In this document: piece by piece, positions 1-6,160 of the stretch
Position numbering within the stretch: position 1 is the stretch's first letter
Layout: the number at the start of each line of letters is the position of its first letter
DNA from: Gemmatimonadota bacterium
GTDB taxonomy: Bacteria > Gemmatimonadota > Gemmatimonadetes > Longimicrobiales > RSA9
Direction: 5' to 3'
NCBI GenBank assembly: GCA_019689775.1
Contig: JADGGV010000204.1
Coordinates: forward strand, 1-7,216
Length of the DNA stretch: 7,216 nt
Notes under the pieces: generated by a model
Told to the model about the DNA's origin: nothing
The model's input: the letters and a program-made list of their open reading frames with translations, nothing else
Database searches by the model: none
Position numbers and translations under genes: made by a program

Positions 1-102
1 GAGTGGGGTGGTGGGGGTGGCGGAACGCCGATTGCGACGGGGCGCCGCTGCGCCCGGCCGGCCGGCCGTCGGTCGGGCGCGCGGCGCAACGCTGGCCTGG
101 CC

Positions 103-108
103 GGAGGG
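103..108 (+). promoter_or_regulatory. Ribosome-binding site of the FRG-domain gene
   Basis: GGAGGG lies just ahead of a GTG codon at 112, with a short spacer of about 4 bases. It is the only Shine-Dalgarno-like match near the 5' end of the FRG reading frame and supports the GTG start. No credible -10/-35 pair is visible in bases 1-102, so the promoter may lie outside the window. Confidence 0.55.
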
Positions 109-111
109 CGC

Positions 112-900
112 GTGCCGCGAATCGACGTCGCCTCGAGCTGGACGGACCTGAGCGGCCTGCTGTTCGAGGGCTCGTGGAGCGAGGCGCTGCGGCGGTTTCG
201 CGCGCCGTACGCGTTCCGCGGCAGCTCGGACGCGCGGCACGAGCTGGCGACGAGCCTGTCGCGGATGGGCCCGGGCGCGCGCGAGATCGAGGGCGACCTG
301 CTGCGCAACTTCCGGAAGTACGCGCACGGGCGGCTGGCTCAGGACTCGATCTGGAACTGGCTCGCGCTGGCGCAGCACCACGGCCTGCCGACCCGGCTGC
401 TGGACTGGAGCTTCTCGCCGTTCGTCGCGCTCCACTTCGCGACGGCCACCATGGAGGCGTTCGACGTCGACGGCGCGGTGTGGGCGGTGAGCTACGTCGA
501 GACGAACCGGCTGCTGCCGCGGGAGCTGCGGGCGCTGCTCGAGGAGGAGGGGAGCGACGTCTTCACGGCGGAGATGCTGTCGCGCGCCGCACCGACGCTG
601 GCGCGCTTCGACGCGCTCTCGGCGGAGCCGTTCGTGCTGTACTACGACCCGCCGTCGCTGGACGAGCGGATCGTGAACCAGGCGGCGCTCTTCTCCGTGA
701 TGTCGAGCCCGACGGCGCACCTCCACGAGTGGCTGGACGCGCACCCGGAGGCGTACCGCCGGATCATCATCCCGGCGTCGCTGAAGTGGGAGGTCCGCGA
801 CAAGCTGGACCAGGCGAACATCACCGAGCGCGTGCTCTTCCCCGGCCTGGACGGCCTGAGCGCCTGGCTGCGGCGCTACTACACGCAGCGGCCGGAGTGA
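112..900 (+). CDS. FRG domain-containing protein
   Basis: 262 residues, GTG start, TGA stop. The FRG domain is named for a conserved Phe-Arg-Gly motif; its biochemical activity is not established to my knowledge. Seen here: the name motif FRGSS at residues 35-39; the diagnostic central block at 87-110, with AQHHGLPTRLLDW followed by a SPFVALHFA stretch; the late block at about 178-195 (YYDP, then RIVNQAALFSV); and the usual ending with FPGLDGLSAWL at 243-253. The domain fills almost the whole protein, with no signal peptide or membrane segment, so it is probably a cytosolic single-domain protein. It stands alone on its strand and converges with the HcrB-like gene, so context says little about its role. 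FRG proteins are often found in accessory or phage-related settings, but nothing here shows that. The family call is secure; the function is unknown. Confidence 0.92.
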   Translation: MPRIDVASSWTDLSGLLFEGSWSEALRRFRAPYAFRGSSDARHELATSLSRMGPGAREIEGDLLRNFRKYAHGRLAQDSIWNWLALAQHHGLPTRLLDWSFSPFVALHFATATMEAFDVDGAVWAVSYVETNRLLPRELRALLEEEGSDVFTAEMLSRAAPTLARFDALSAEPFVLYYDPPSLDERIVNQAALFSVMSSPTAHLHEWLDAHPEAYRRIIIPASLKWEVRDKLDQANITERVLFPGLDGLSAWLRRYYTQRPE

Positions 901-917
901 TTCGGAGCGGATGTGAG

Positions 918-945
918 GCGCCCCCACCGCGGCGAGCGGGTGCGC
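918..945. terminator. Weak hairpin between convergent genes
   Basis: Bases 918-925 pair with 938-945 (GCGCCCCC against GGGTGCGC) with one C/T mismatch and a 12-base loop. An alternative pairing is GAGGC 915-919 with GCCTC 952-956. It lies in the 57-base gap between the stops of the FRG gene and the HcrB-like gene, where a shared terminator would be expected. No T-run follows on either strand, and in DNA this GC-rich a stem of this size can arise by chance. Confidence 0.22.
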
Positions 946-957
946 GGCGCAGCCTCG

Positions 958-1959
958 CTACGGCGCGGCGGGCGCGGGGGTGCGCGCGGCGAGCAGCGCC
1001 CGGCGCACGTGCACGGGCACCATCGCGCGCCGCCACTCCGGGTCGACGGTGATGTTCGTGAGGGGGTGGCACTGGTCGAACGCGCGGCGCGCGACGGCGT
1101 CGACGACGTCGTCGTCGAGGCGCCGGCCGACGGCGATCTTGTCGAGGCCGGCGACGACGCGCGGGCGGGCGCCGAGGGCGGAGACGACGAGACGGAGGTC
1201 GCGGACGACGTCGCCCTCGTCGAGGTCGACGGCGAGCGCCACGTTGAGCAGCGGGAAATCGATCGAGCCGCGCTGGCGCAGCTTCTGGAACGCGGTGTGC
1301 GTGGTCGGCGGCGGGACGGGGATGCGCACGGCGACGACGATCTCGTCCGGCTCGCGCACGGTGTTGCGGACGCCGTCGGCGACGAAGAAATCGGCGACCG
1401 GCACGCTGCGCTCGCCGCGGGGCGAGACCAGGTCGAGCGTCGCGCCGAGCGTGATGAGGACGGGCGGCGTGTCGGCGGAGTGGGCGGCGACGCACTTCTT
1501 GCCGACCTTCGTGACATGGCAGACGTCGCCGTCCTTCTTCAGGCAGAAGCCGAGCGCGGAGCGCCAGAAGAGCGTCTGGTTGTAGTAGGTGCAGCGGGTG
1601 TCGAGGCAGACGTTGCCGCCGAGCGTGCCCATGTTGCGGAGCTGCGGCCCGGCGACGAGGCCGGCGGCCGTCGCGAGCGAGGGGAGGCGGTCGCGCAGGA
1701 GCGGATGCCGAGCGATGGCGGCCAGCGTCTCGGCCGCGCCGATCCGCACCTCGCGCTCGCCGACGTCGATGCCGTGCAGCTCCGGGATCCGCTTGAGCGC
1801 CACGAGGTGCGCCGGCGTGAACAGCCGGTGCTTCATGTTCGGCATCAGGTCCGTGCCGCCGGCGATGGGCATGGCGGACGGGCCGTGCTCCTCCAGCAGC
1901 GCGAGCGCCTCGCCGAGCGACGTCGGGCGGTGATAGCGGTACTCGTGCAGGCGCAGCAT
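958..1959 (-). CDS. hcrB: FAD-binding subunit of the 4-hydroxybenzoyl-CoA reductase (HcrB) type, with [4Fe-4S] motif
   Basis: 333 residues, ATG start, TAG stop. It belongs to the FAD-binding (medium) subunits of the xanthine dehydrogenase/CO dehydrogenase family, which pass electrons between an iron-sulfur subunit and an outside carrier. Visible: the FAD pyrophosphate motif AGGTDL at 33-38, a second FAD loop LRNMGTLGGN at 107-116, and a CODH-flavoprotein-type C-terminal domain from about 222 (FQKLRQRGSIDFPLLNVAL). Between the two FAD regions sits an insertion of about 40 residues with Cys123, Cys139, Cys147 and Cys156. Their spacing (X15, X7, X8) matches the additional [4Fe-4S] cluster of Thauera HcrB as I remember it (Cys122/138/146/155), and the surrounding CTYYNQT and FCLKKDGDVCHV segments fit that subfamily. 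It is the last gene of the minus-strand operon, starting 10 bases after the nitroreductase stop with no clear Shine-Dalgarno. The usual [2Fe-2S] (HcrC) and molybdopterin (HcrA) partners are absent from the window. The subfamily is sure; the substrate is not: 4-hydroxybenzoyl-CoA is only one possibility. Confidence 0.9.
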   Translation of the reverse strand: MLRLHEYRYHRPTSLGEALALLEEHGPSAMPIAGGTDLMPNMKHRLFTPAHLVALKRIPELHGIDVGEREVRIGAAETLAAIARHPLLRDRLPSLATAAGLVAGPQLRNMGTLGGNVCLDTRCTYYNQTLFWRSALGFCLKKDGDVCHVTKVGKKCVAAHSADTPPVLITLGATLDLVSPRGERSVPVADFFVADGVRNTVREPDEIVVAVRIPVPPPTTHTAFQKLRQRGSIDFPLLNVALAVDLDEGDVVRDLRLVVSALGARPRVVAGLDKIAVGRRLDDDVVDAVARRAFDQCHPLTNITVDPEWRRAMVPVHVRRALLAARTPAPAAP

Positions 1960-1969
1960 CGTCGTCGGA

Positions 1970-2530
1970 CTAGGGCAGCCAGCGGGTCAGCTCGGCGGCG
2001 GGCGTGCGCGGCTTCGGCGGCGCGGCCTCGGCCGGCTCGCCGATGTTCAGGATCGCGACGAGGCGCTCGTCGTCGCGCAGCCCGAGCGCAGCCCGGGCGC
2101 GCGGGTCGTCCATGACGGCGCCGGTCTTCAGGTGCGTGCCCAGCCCCATGGCCAGCGCGGTCAGCGCCATGTTCTGGATCCCCATGAACGCGGCCGCGTA
2201 GTCCTCCTCGCGCGTCTCCGCGTCCGCGGCCAGCTTGACGGCGACGCCGACCATCGCCGGGAGCGCGGCGTGCTCGTCGGCGACCTTGCGCCGCACGGCC
2301 TCGGCGGCCGCCGGATCCTCCACCCGTCGGGCCTTCCGGTCCCCCAGCACCTCGCCGTACGCGCGGCGCGCGCGCGGGCCGAGCACGAGGAAGCGCCACG
2401 GCTGCGTCATGCGGTGGTTCGGCGCCAGCACGCCCGCCTCGAGGATGCGCTCGATCTCCTCGCGCGTGACGGGGCGCTCCGTGAACCGCTTGATCGAGCG
2501 GCGGGACTGGATGGCGTCGGGGACGTCCAT
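1970..2530 (-). CDS. Nitroreductase family protein (YdjA-like, FMN-dependent)
   Basis: 186 residues from the chosen ATG, TAG stop. Nitroreductases are FMN-binding, usually dimeric NAD(P)H oxidoreductases acting on nitro compounds, quinones or unknown natural substrates. Visible: the N-terminal FMN-phosphate motif SRRSIKRF at 9-16, the APNHRMTQPWRF block at 36-47 that is characteristic of the short YdjA-like branch, a helix with GIQNMALTALAMGLGTH at 117-133, the KTG of the FMN site at 135-137, and LNIGEPAE at 161-168. Its length is close to that of E. coli YdjA (about 183). The frame is open further up to a GTG at 2617 that would overlap the DDAH stop as GTGA. That adds 29 residues rich in Pro, Arg and Ala without family character, so I start at the ATG, although neither start has a convincing ribosome-binding site. 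The physiological substrate cannot be told; adjacency to a flavin/Fe-S subunit suggests a redox role. Confidence 0.9.
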   Translation of the reverse strand: MDVPDAIQSRRSIKRFTERPVTREEIERILEAGVLAPNHRMTQPWRFLVLGPRARRAYGEVLGDRKARRVEDPAAAEAVRRKVADEHAALPAMVGVAVKLAADAETREEDYAAAFMGIQNMALTALAMGLGTHLKTGAVMDDPRARAALGLRDDERLVAILNIGEPAEAAPPKPRTPAAELTRWLP

Positions 2531-2613
2531 TCGTTGCTTACGGTGGTGCACGGACTCGGGTTCGTTGCCTCGCAGCGTAGCGGCGGGGCGGGGAGGGGCG
2601 CAAGGGCGGCCGC

Positions 2614-3378
2614 TCACGCCTCGAACACGAGGCTACAGCACGTCACGCCGCCCTCCGCCTTCGCCAGCTCCGACGCGTCGACGGTGAGCGGGTCGAGCCC
2701 GTGGCGGCGCAGCCGCTCGAGCGTGCGCGGGAACGCGTCCGCGCAGAGCAGGCGCGTGCCGACGAGGAGCGCGTTCGCGGCGAACGGCTCGGTGGGGTCG
2801 ACCTCGAGATGCGCCATCCCGTCGAACGCCGCCGGCGGCAGCCACGCCGGGTTGACGAGCAGCAGGTCGGGGGCGACGAGCGTGGCCGCCGACTTCAGGT
2901 GCAGCGCGCCCTCGACCGCGACCGCCTCGACGCGGTAGCCGAACGGCCGCAGCAGCGCGCGGAGCTGCGCGATCCCGTCCGCGTTCGTGCGCGACGACGC
3001 GCCGACCCAGAGCGTCCGGCCGACGCGCAGCACGTCGCCGCCGTCGAGCGTGCCGGGCGCGTCGATGGCGCGCAGCGGCCGGAACTCGCGCAGCGCGTCG
3101 GCGACCGCCGCCGTCTCCGGCCGGCGCGACGCGGCGCCCGGCCGGGTGATGACGGCGACCTCGTCCAGCACGACGGCGGTGTCCTCGATGAAGACGGAGT
3201 CGGGCAGCTCCGGCGCCGGCGCGACGCGGCGCACCTCGCACCCCAGCTCGCGGAGTGCGCGCTCGTACGCGGCGTGCTGCTCGGCGGCGCGCGCCGCATC
3301 GATCGGCTGGCGCTCGAGGTGGGTCAGCTCGCAGCGGGCGATCTCGGGGCTCACGGCCCGAGTCAGGGCGATGCGCAT
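2614..3378 (-). CDS. ddaH: Dimethylarginine dimethylaminohydrolase (DDAH)
   Basis: 254 residues from ATG, or 255 if the GTG immediately before it is used, TGA stop. DDAH belongs to the guanidino-group-modifying (arginine deiminase-like) superfamily and hydrolyses N-omega-methylated arginines to citrulline and mono- or dimethylamine. In the 255-residue numbering the expected active-site set is complete: Glu65-Asp66 in FIEDTAV (substrate binding), Asp113 in TLDGGDVL (acid position, Glu114 in Pseudomonas DDAH), His161 in ALHLKSA, and the nucleophile Cys249 in GGVTCCSLVF next to Cys248. Size and motif spacing match the Pseudomonas enzyme (His162, Cys249). No signal peptide: cytosolic. It follows the EEP gene by only 3-6 bases (TGA GCC GTG ATG), so translation is probably coupled. 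A GGAG at 3391-3394, within the end of the EEP gene, can serve either start. A hairpin, GCCTCG 2618-2623 with CGAGGC 2628-2633, lies in the last codons and may be chance. A citrulline- or arginine-related hydrolase of the same fold is the alternative. Confidence 0.92.
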   Translation of the reverse strand: MRIALTRAVSPEIARCELTHLERQPIDAARAAEQHAAYERALRELGCEVRRVAPAPELPDSVFIEDTAVVLDEVAVITRPGAASRRPETAAVADALREFRPLRAIDAPGTLDGGDVLRVGRTLWVGASSRTNADGIAQLRALLRPFGYRVEAVAVEGALHLKSAATLVAPDLLLVNPAWLPPAAFDGMAHLEVDPTEPFAANALLVGTRLLCADAFPRTLERLRRHGLDPLTVDASELAKAEGGVTCCSLVFEA

Positions 3379-3384
3379 CACGGC

Positions 3385-4719
3385 TCAGGGCTCCGGGGCG
3401 ACGTCGACAATCAGCGGCCGGTGGTCAGAGCCGACGTCGTCGCCTACGACGGCGCGCAGCACCCCCCAGCCGCGGCCGGCCAGGACGTGGTCGATGCGGA
3501 CGCGGATCCAGCCGTTGTAGCGCGTGTAGCCGAAGCCGTTGCCCGCGCTGGAGAACGCGTTCGTCAGGTCGCCCCAGGATTCGCGGAAGATCCGGCTCTC
3601 GACCGGCGTGTTGAAGTCGCCGGCGACGAGGATGGGGCCGCCGGCGCCCTCCGCCCAGCGGCGCGCCAGGCGCGACTCGATCCGGCGGAGCTGCGTGTTG
3701 CCGCTCAGCCCGCGCAGGCTGCCGCGCATGGCGGCCTCAAAGCCCTTGCGCGGCGTCTCGAGGTGCAGGTTCGTCAGCCGCACGACCCCGCCCGGGAGTC
3801 GGAGCGTGTAGCGCACCACGTAGCCGGCGCCGCCGATCGAGGAGGTGGCGCGCACATCCTCGAGCGCGGAGCGGTTCATCAGATCGACGCGCTCGATCGG
3901 ATAGCGGCTGAGCAGGCACAGGCCGCGCCCCGCGACCTGCCAGTGCCAGCCGCGCGCGGCCGCCACGGCCGGCGCCACGTTCCGCCCGCACTCCTGGAGC
4001 GCGACGATGTCCGGCCGCCAGATCTCGAGCAGCGCCGGCAGCTCGTAGCCGACGCTGCGGCTGTCGGCCGCGTTCAGCGTGACGATGCGCACGCGGCCCG
4101 GCACGTCCTCGACGTCGGCCTCCGAGCGGCCCGGGTGCACGCGCAGCCCCATGATCGGGAAGAGCACGAGCGCGGCCGTGGCGGCGAGCGCGAGGAGCGC
4201 GCGGCCGTTCAGGAGCACGAGCGCGGCCGGGACGAGGAGCGCGAGCGGCAGCAGCAGCACCCAGCGGCCGCTGAAGAGGAGGATCGTGGCGGGCCACCAG
4301 GCGTCGCCGAGGCCCCAGAGGAGCGCGGCGGCGGCGATCGCGCCGGCGAGGTAGACGAGCGAGGCGATGCCGGTCCAGCGGCGTAGCGCGCCGGCGCGGC
4401 CGCGCTGCGTCCATGCGACGGCGGCGGCGAGGCGGCGGGCGAGCGCGCCCGCGGCGGGGCCGGCTGGGCGCGCCCCGGCGCCGGGCGTCCCCGGGCGCGC
4501 CCGGCCGGTCGACCCGGTGGCCCCGGCCGCGTGCGTGGCGCGTCGCCGGCGGAGTGCGTCGGCCCAGGCGCGGGCGCGGCCGCGCAGCCGCAGCCCCACG
4601 GGGACCGTGGCCGGGCGCACGACGAGCGTGCGGCCGCAGCGTCGGCAGCGGAGCTTGCGGCCGACGTGGGCCTCCTCGGCATGGTATGTCTCGCCGCAGC
4701 GACAGCGGACGGTGAGCAT
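3385..4719 (-). CDS. Membrane-anchored endonuclease/exonuclease/phosphatase (EEP) family protein with N-terminal zinc ribbon
   Basis: 444 residues, ATG start, TGA stop. Three parts are visible. (1) Residues 1-32: a zinc ribbon with Cys6-X-Cys8 and Cys25-X2-Cys28, of the short CxCG/CRRCG type. (2) A basic, Ala/Arg/Gly/Pro-rich linker (about 40-115), then three hydrophobic helices at about 118-137, 152-170 and 174-191. (3) About 208-442: an EEP (DNase I-like) domain with Asn216 in VTLNAADS, Glu243 in ALQECG, His319 in NLHLET, Asp368 and Asn370 in AGDFNTP, Asp410 in RIDHVL, and Asp432-His433 in GSDHRPL. All metal and catalytic positions are kept, so it should be an active Mg-dependent phosphodiesterase or phosphatase; the substrate (nucleic acid, phosphoinositide-like lipid or other) cannot be told. 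With the ribbon in the cytosol, three helices would put the EEP domain outside the cytoplasmic membrane. It is the first gene of the operon and has a sigma70-like promoter about 47 bases upstream. No clear Shine-Dalgarno; the start is supported because the zinc ribbon begins at once. Confidence 0.9.
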   Translation of the reverse strand: MLTVRCRCGETYHAEEAHVGRKLRCRRCGRTLVVRPATVPVGLRLRGRARAWADALRRRRATHAAGATGSTGRARPGTPGAGARPAGPAAGALARRLAAAVAWTQRGRAGALRRWTGIASLVYLAGAIAAAALLWGLGDAWWPATILLFSGRWVLLLPLALLVPAALVLLNGRALLALAATAALVLFPIMGLRVHPGRSEADVEDVPGRVRIVTLNAADSRSVGYELPALLEIWRPDIVALQECGRNVAPAVAAARGWHWQVAGRGLCLLSRYPIERVDLMNRSALEDVRATSSIGGAGYVVRYTLRLPGGVVRLTNLHLETPRKGFEAAMRGSLRGLSGNTQLRRIESRLARRWAEGAGGPILVAGDFNTPVESRIFRESWGDLTNAFSSAGNGFGYTRYNGWIRVRIDHVLAGRGWGVLRAVVGDDVGSDHRPLIVDVAPEP

Positions 4720-4765
4720 CGGCTACGGGGGCGGGGTGCAAGCGGCGCGGCCGCGGGGACGCCGC

Positions 4766-4795
4766 AGTATAGGCGCGCCCCGTGGGCGGTCACAA
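4766..4795 (-). promoter_or_regulatory. Sigma70-like promoter of the minus-strand operon
   Basis: On the minus strand TTGTGA (4790-4795, 4 of 6 to TTGACA) is followed after 18 bases by TATACT (4766-4771, 5 of 6 to TATAAT). TATACT stands out in very GC-rich surroundings. Transcription would begin near 4759, giving a leader of about 40 bases before the ATG at 4719, and orientation and distance both fit the EEP gene. For the divergent AlaX gene only a poor TATGGT at 4830-4835 with no good -35 is seen. Confidence 0.5.
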
Positions 4796-4807
4796 GCGGT
4801 GGGCGGT
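4782..4807. repeat. Nine-base direct repeat flanking the -35 box
   Basis: GTGGGCGGT occurs at 4782-4790 and again at 4799-4807, 17 bases apart start to start, on either side of the predicted -35 hexamer in the divergent intergenic region. A looser relative (GCGGGCGGGC) follows at 4811-4820. Such an arrangement could be an operator for both divergent units, but in G-rich DNA the repeat could also be chance. Confidence 0.3.
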
Positions 4808-4902
4808 GGTGCGGGCGGGCGGCTCGGCGTATGGTTCAGGCGTCGGGGCCGAAGCGACCACAGCGGCGGATCCCGCTAGCGTCCACCTCTCTTGCCACGA
4901 CC

Positions 4903-6075
4903 GTGACCGAGCGCCTGTACTACACCGACGCCTATCTGCGCACCTTCGACGCCGTCGTCGTCGAGACGGCCGACGACGGCCGGCGCGTCTACCTCGACCG
5001 GACGGCGTTCTACCCGACCTCCGGCGGCCAGCCGTGCGACGCGGGCACGCTCGGTGGCGTCGCGGTCGTGGACGTCGTCGACGAGGGCGAGCGCGTGGCG
5101 CACGTGCTCGCGGCGCCGCTGGGCGCGGGGCCGGGCGCCACGGTCGAGGGCCGGATCGACTGGGAGCGCCGCTTCGACCACATGCAGCAGCACACCGGCC
5201 AGCACCTGCTGTCGGCGGTGTTCGCCGACCTCTACGGCCTCGAGACGGTCAGCGTGCACTTCGGGGCGACGTCGTCCACGCTCGACCTCGGCGCGCCGTC
5301 GGTCGACGCCGCGACGCTGCGCGCGGCCGAGGCGCGCGCGAACGCCGTCGTCTGGGAGGCCCGGCCGGTCACGGTGACGTTCGAGGACGCCGCGGTGGCG
5401 ACGGGGCTGCGCAAGCCCTCGGAGCGCTCCGGCGAGCTGCGCATCGTCTCGATCGAGGGGATCGACCGCAGCGCGTGCGGCGGCACGCACGTCGCCCGGA
5501 CGGCCGAGATCGGCCCGGTGCTGCTGCGGCGCGTGGAGAAGATCCGGCGCGAGACGCGCGTCGAGTTCCTGTGCGGCGCCCGCGCGCTCGCCGCGGCCCG
5601 CGCCGACTGGGAGACGCTCGGCCGGGTCGCGCAGGCGCTCTCCGCGGCGCCGGAGGAGGCGCCCGCGCTCGTCGCCGGGCTGCGCGAGCAGCTCAAGGAG
5701 GCGGCCTCGGCGCGGCGCCGGCTCGAGGCGGAGCTGGCGCAGCACCGCGCGCACGACCTCTGGGAGCGGACCGCCCCCGGATCGGACGGCGTGCGCCGCG
5801 CCGCCCTGCGCCGCGCCGCCGGCGGGATGGACGAGCTGCGGGCGCTCGCGCACGCGTTCGTCGCCCTGCCGCGGACCATGCTTCTCGGCCTCGTGACCGA
5901 CCCGCCGAGCGTGCTCCTCGCCACCTCCGAGGACTCCGGCATCGATGCCGGCGCCGAGCTGCGCCGCGTGCTCGCGGACCTGGGCGGCCGCGGCGGCGGC
6001 TCCGCGCGCATCGCGCAGGGGAGCGTGCCCGCCGCGGACGCGCTCGAGCGCGTGGTCGCGGCGCTGGGGGTGTAA
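4903..6075 (+). CDS. alaX: Alanyl-tRNA editing protein AlaX (long form, with DHHA1 domain)
   Basis: 390 residues from a GTG start, TAA stop. AlaX proteins are free-standing relatives of the alanyl-tRNA synthetase editing domain and deacylate mischarged Ser-tRNA(Ala) (some also Gly-) in the cytosol. Visible: the N-terminal beta domain beginning TERLYYTDAYLRTF, the glycine motif SGGQPCDAG at 40-48, the zinc/editing motif HTGQH with His97 and His101, its second half CGGTH with Cys192 and His196, a helical, probably coiled-coil stretch at about 255-285, and a C-terminal DHHA1-type domain ending in GGRGGGSARIAQGS at 361-374. All four metal ligands are present and the length fits the long AlaX class. 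The catalytic synthetase domains are absent, so this is not AlaS. The frame is open upstream, with an in-frame ATG at 4831, but family members begin at TERLYYTD, so I use the GTG at 4903; neither start has a Shine-Dalgarno. It is a single-gene unit divergent from the EEP operon. Confidence 0.93.
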   Translation: MTERLYYTDAYLRTFDAVVVETADDGRRVYLDRTAFYPTSGGQPCDAGTLGGVAVVDVVDEGERVAHVLAAPLGAGPGATVEGRIDWERRFDHMQQHTGQHLLSAVFADLYGLETVSVHFGATSSTLDLGAPSVDAATLRAAEARANAVVWEARPVTVTFEDAAVATGLRKPSERSGELRIVSIEGIDRSACGGTHVARTAEIGPVLLRRVEKIRRETRVEFLCGARALAAARADWETLGRVAQALSAAPEEAPALVAGLREQLKEAASARRRLEAELAQHRAHDLWERTAPGSDGVRRAALRRAAGGMDELRALAHAFVALPRTMLLGLVTDPPSVLLATSEDSGIDAGAELRRVLADLGGRGGGSARIAQGSVPAADALERVVAALGV

Positions 6076-6094
6076 TGCCAAGTCCGGCAGATCC

Positions 6095-6148
6095 CTTTCG
6101 CTTTCGCTCCTGATCCCGAACGGTCGGGAGCGGGAGCGTAACCGGGAG
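6095..6148. terminator. Long imperfect hairpin, possible bidirectional terminator
   Basis: Arms 6095-6119 and 6124-6148 close on a four-base loop (ACGG, 6120-6123). The inner six pairs (TCCCGA/TCGGGA) are perfect. Counting outward by hand, 25 positions give 19 Watson-Crick pairs, 3 G-T wobbles and 3 mismatches (at 6113, 6104 and 6101). It starts 20 bases after the AlaX stop, between convergent genes, where a shared terminator is expected. No T-tract follows on either strand, so classic intrinsic termination is unproven; it may instead protect the 3' end or act with Rho. Confidence 0.42.
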
Positions 6149-6160
6149 CGGGAACGGGAA
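6125..6160 (+). repeat. Hexanucleotide tandem array (CGGGAR, six units)
   Basis: Six consecutive six-base units: CGGGAG, CGGGAG, CGTAAC, CGGGAG, CGGGAA, CGGGAA. Only the third departs from CGGGAR. In the same six-base phase, the left arm of the overlapping hairpin (6095-6118: CTTTCG, CTTTCG, CTCCTG, ATCCCG) reads as degraded units of the opposite orientation, so the hairpin appears to be built from inverted copies of the repeat. Confidence 0.7.

Larger units (their letters stand above)
958..4719 (-). other. Probable four-gene operon (EEP protein, DDAH, nitroreductase, HcrB-like)
   Basis: Four minus-strand genes run head to tail. The gap from the EEP stop to the DDAH start is 3-6 bases, and from the nitroreductase stop to the HcrB-like start is 10 bases. 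The DDAH-nitroreductase junction is looser: 83 bases if the nitroreductase starts at its ATG, or a GTGA overlap if an upstream GTG is used. A sigma70-like promoter sits ahead of the first gene and none as good is visible inside. Co-transcription is inferred from spacing only; the products do not make one known pathway. Confidence 0.6.

Noticed and set aside
913..2115. 400-codon open frame on the plus strand
   Set aside because: Antisense to the HcrB-like gene, whose FAD and Fe-S motifs are clear; the translation is low-complexity and has no family features.
958..3381. A complete molybdenum hydroxylase or a new redox-defence system
   Set aside because: Only the flavin subunit is present; no molybdopterin or [2Fe-2S] ferredoxin-like protein is encoded, and no defence-type effector or nuclease-sensor pair could be supported.
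2701..4386. 561-codon open frame on the plus strand
   Set aside because: It runs antisense to the DDAH and EEP genes, both with complete catalytic motifs. Its translation is Arg/Ala/Asp/Glu-rich with no domain, the usual by-product of very high GC.
4531..4902. N-terminal extension of the AlaX frame
   Set aside because: It overlaps the start of the divergent EEP gene and the promoter region; the encoded residues are low-complexity and family members begin at the TERLYYTD segment.
4876..6081. 401-codon open frame on the minus strand
   Set aside because: Antisense to AlaX, which has every zinc ligand in place; the translation is Arg/Ala/Gly/Asp-rich without motifs.
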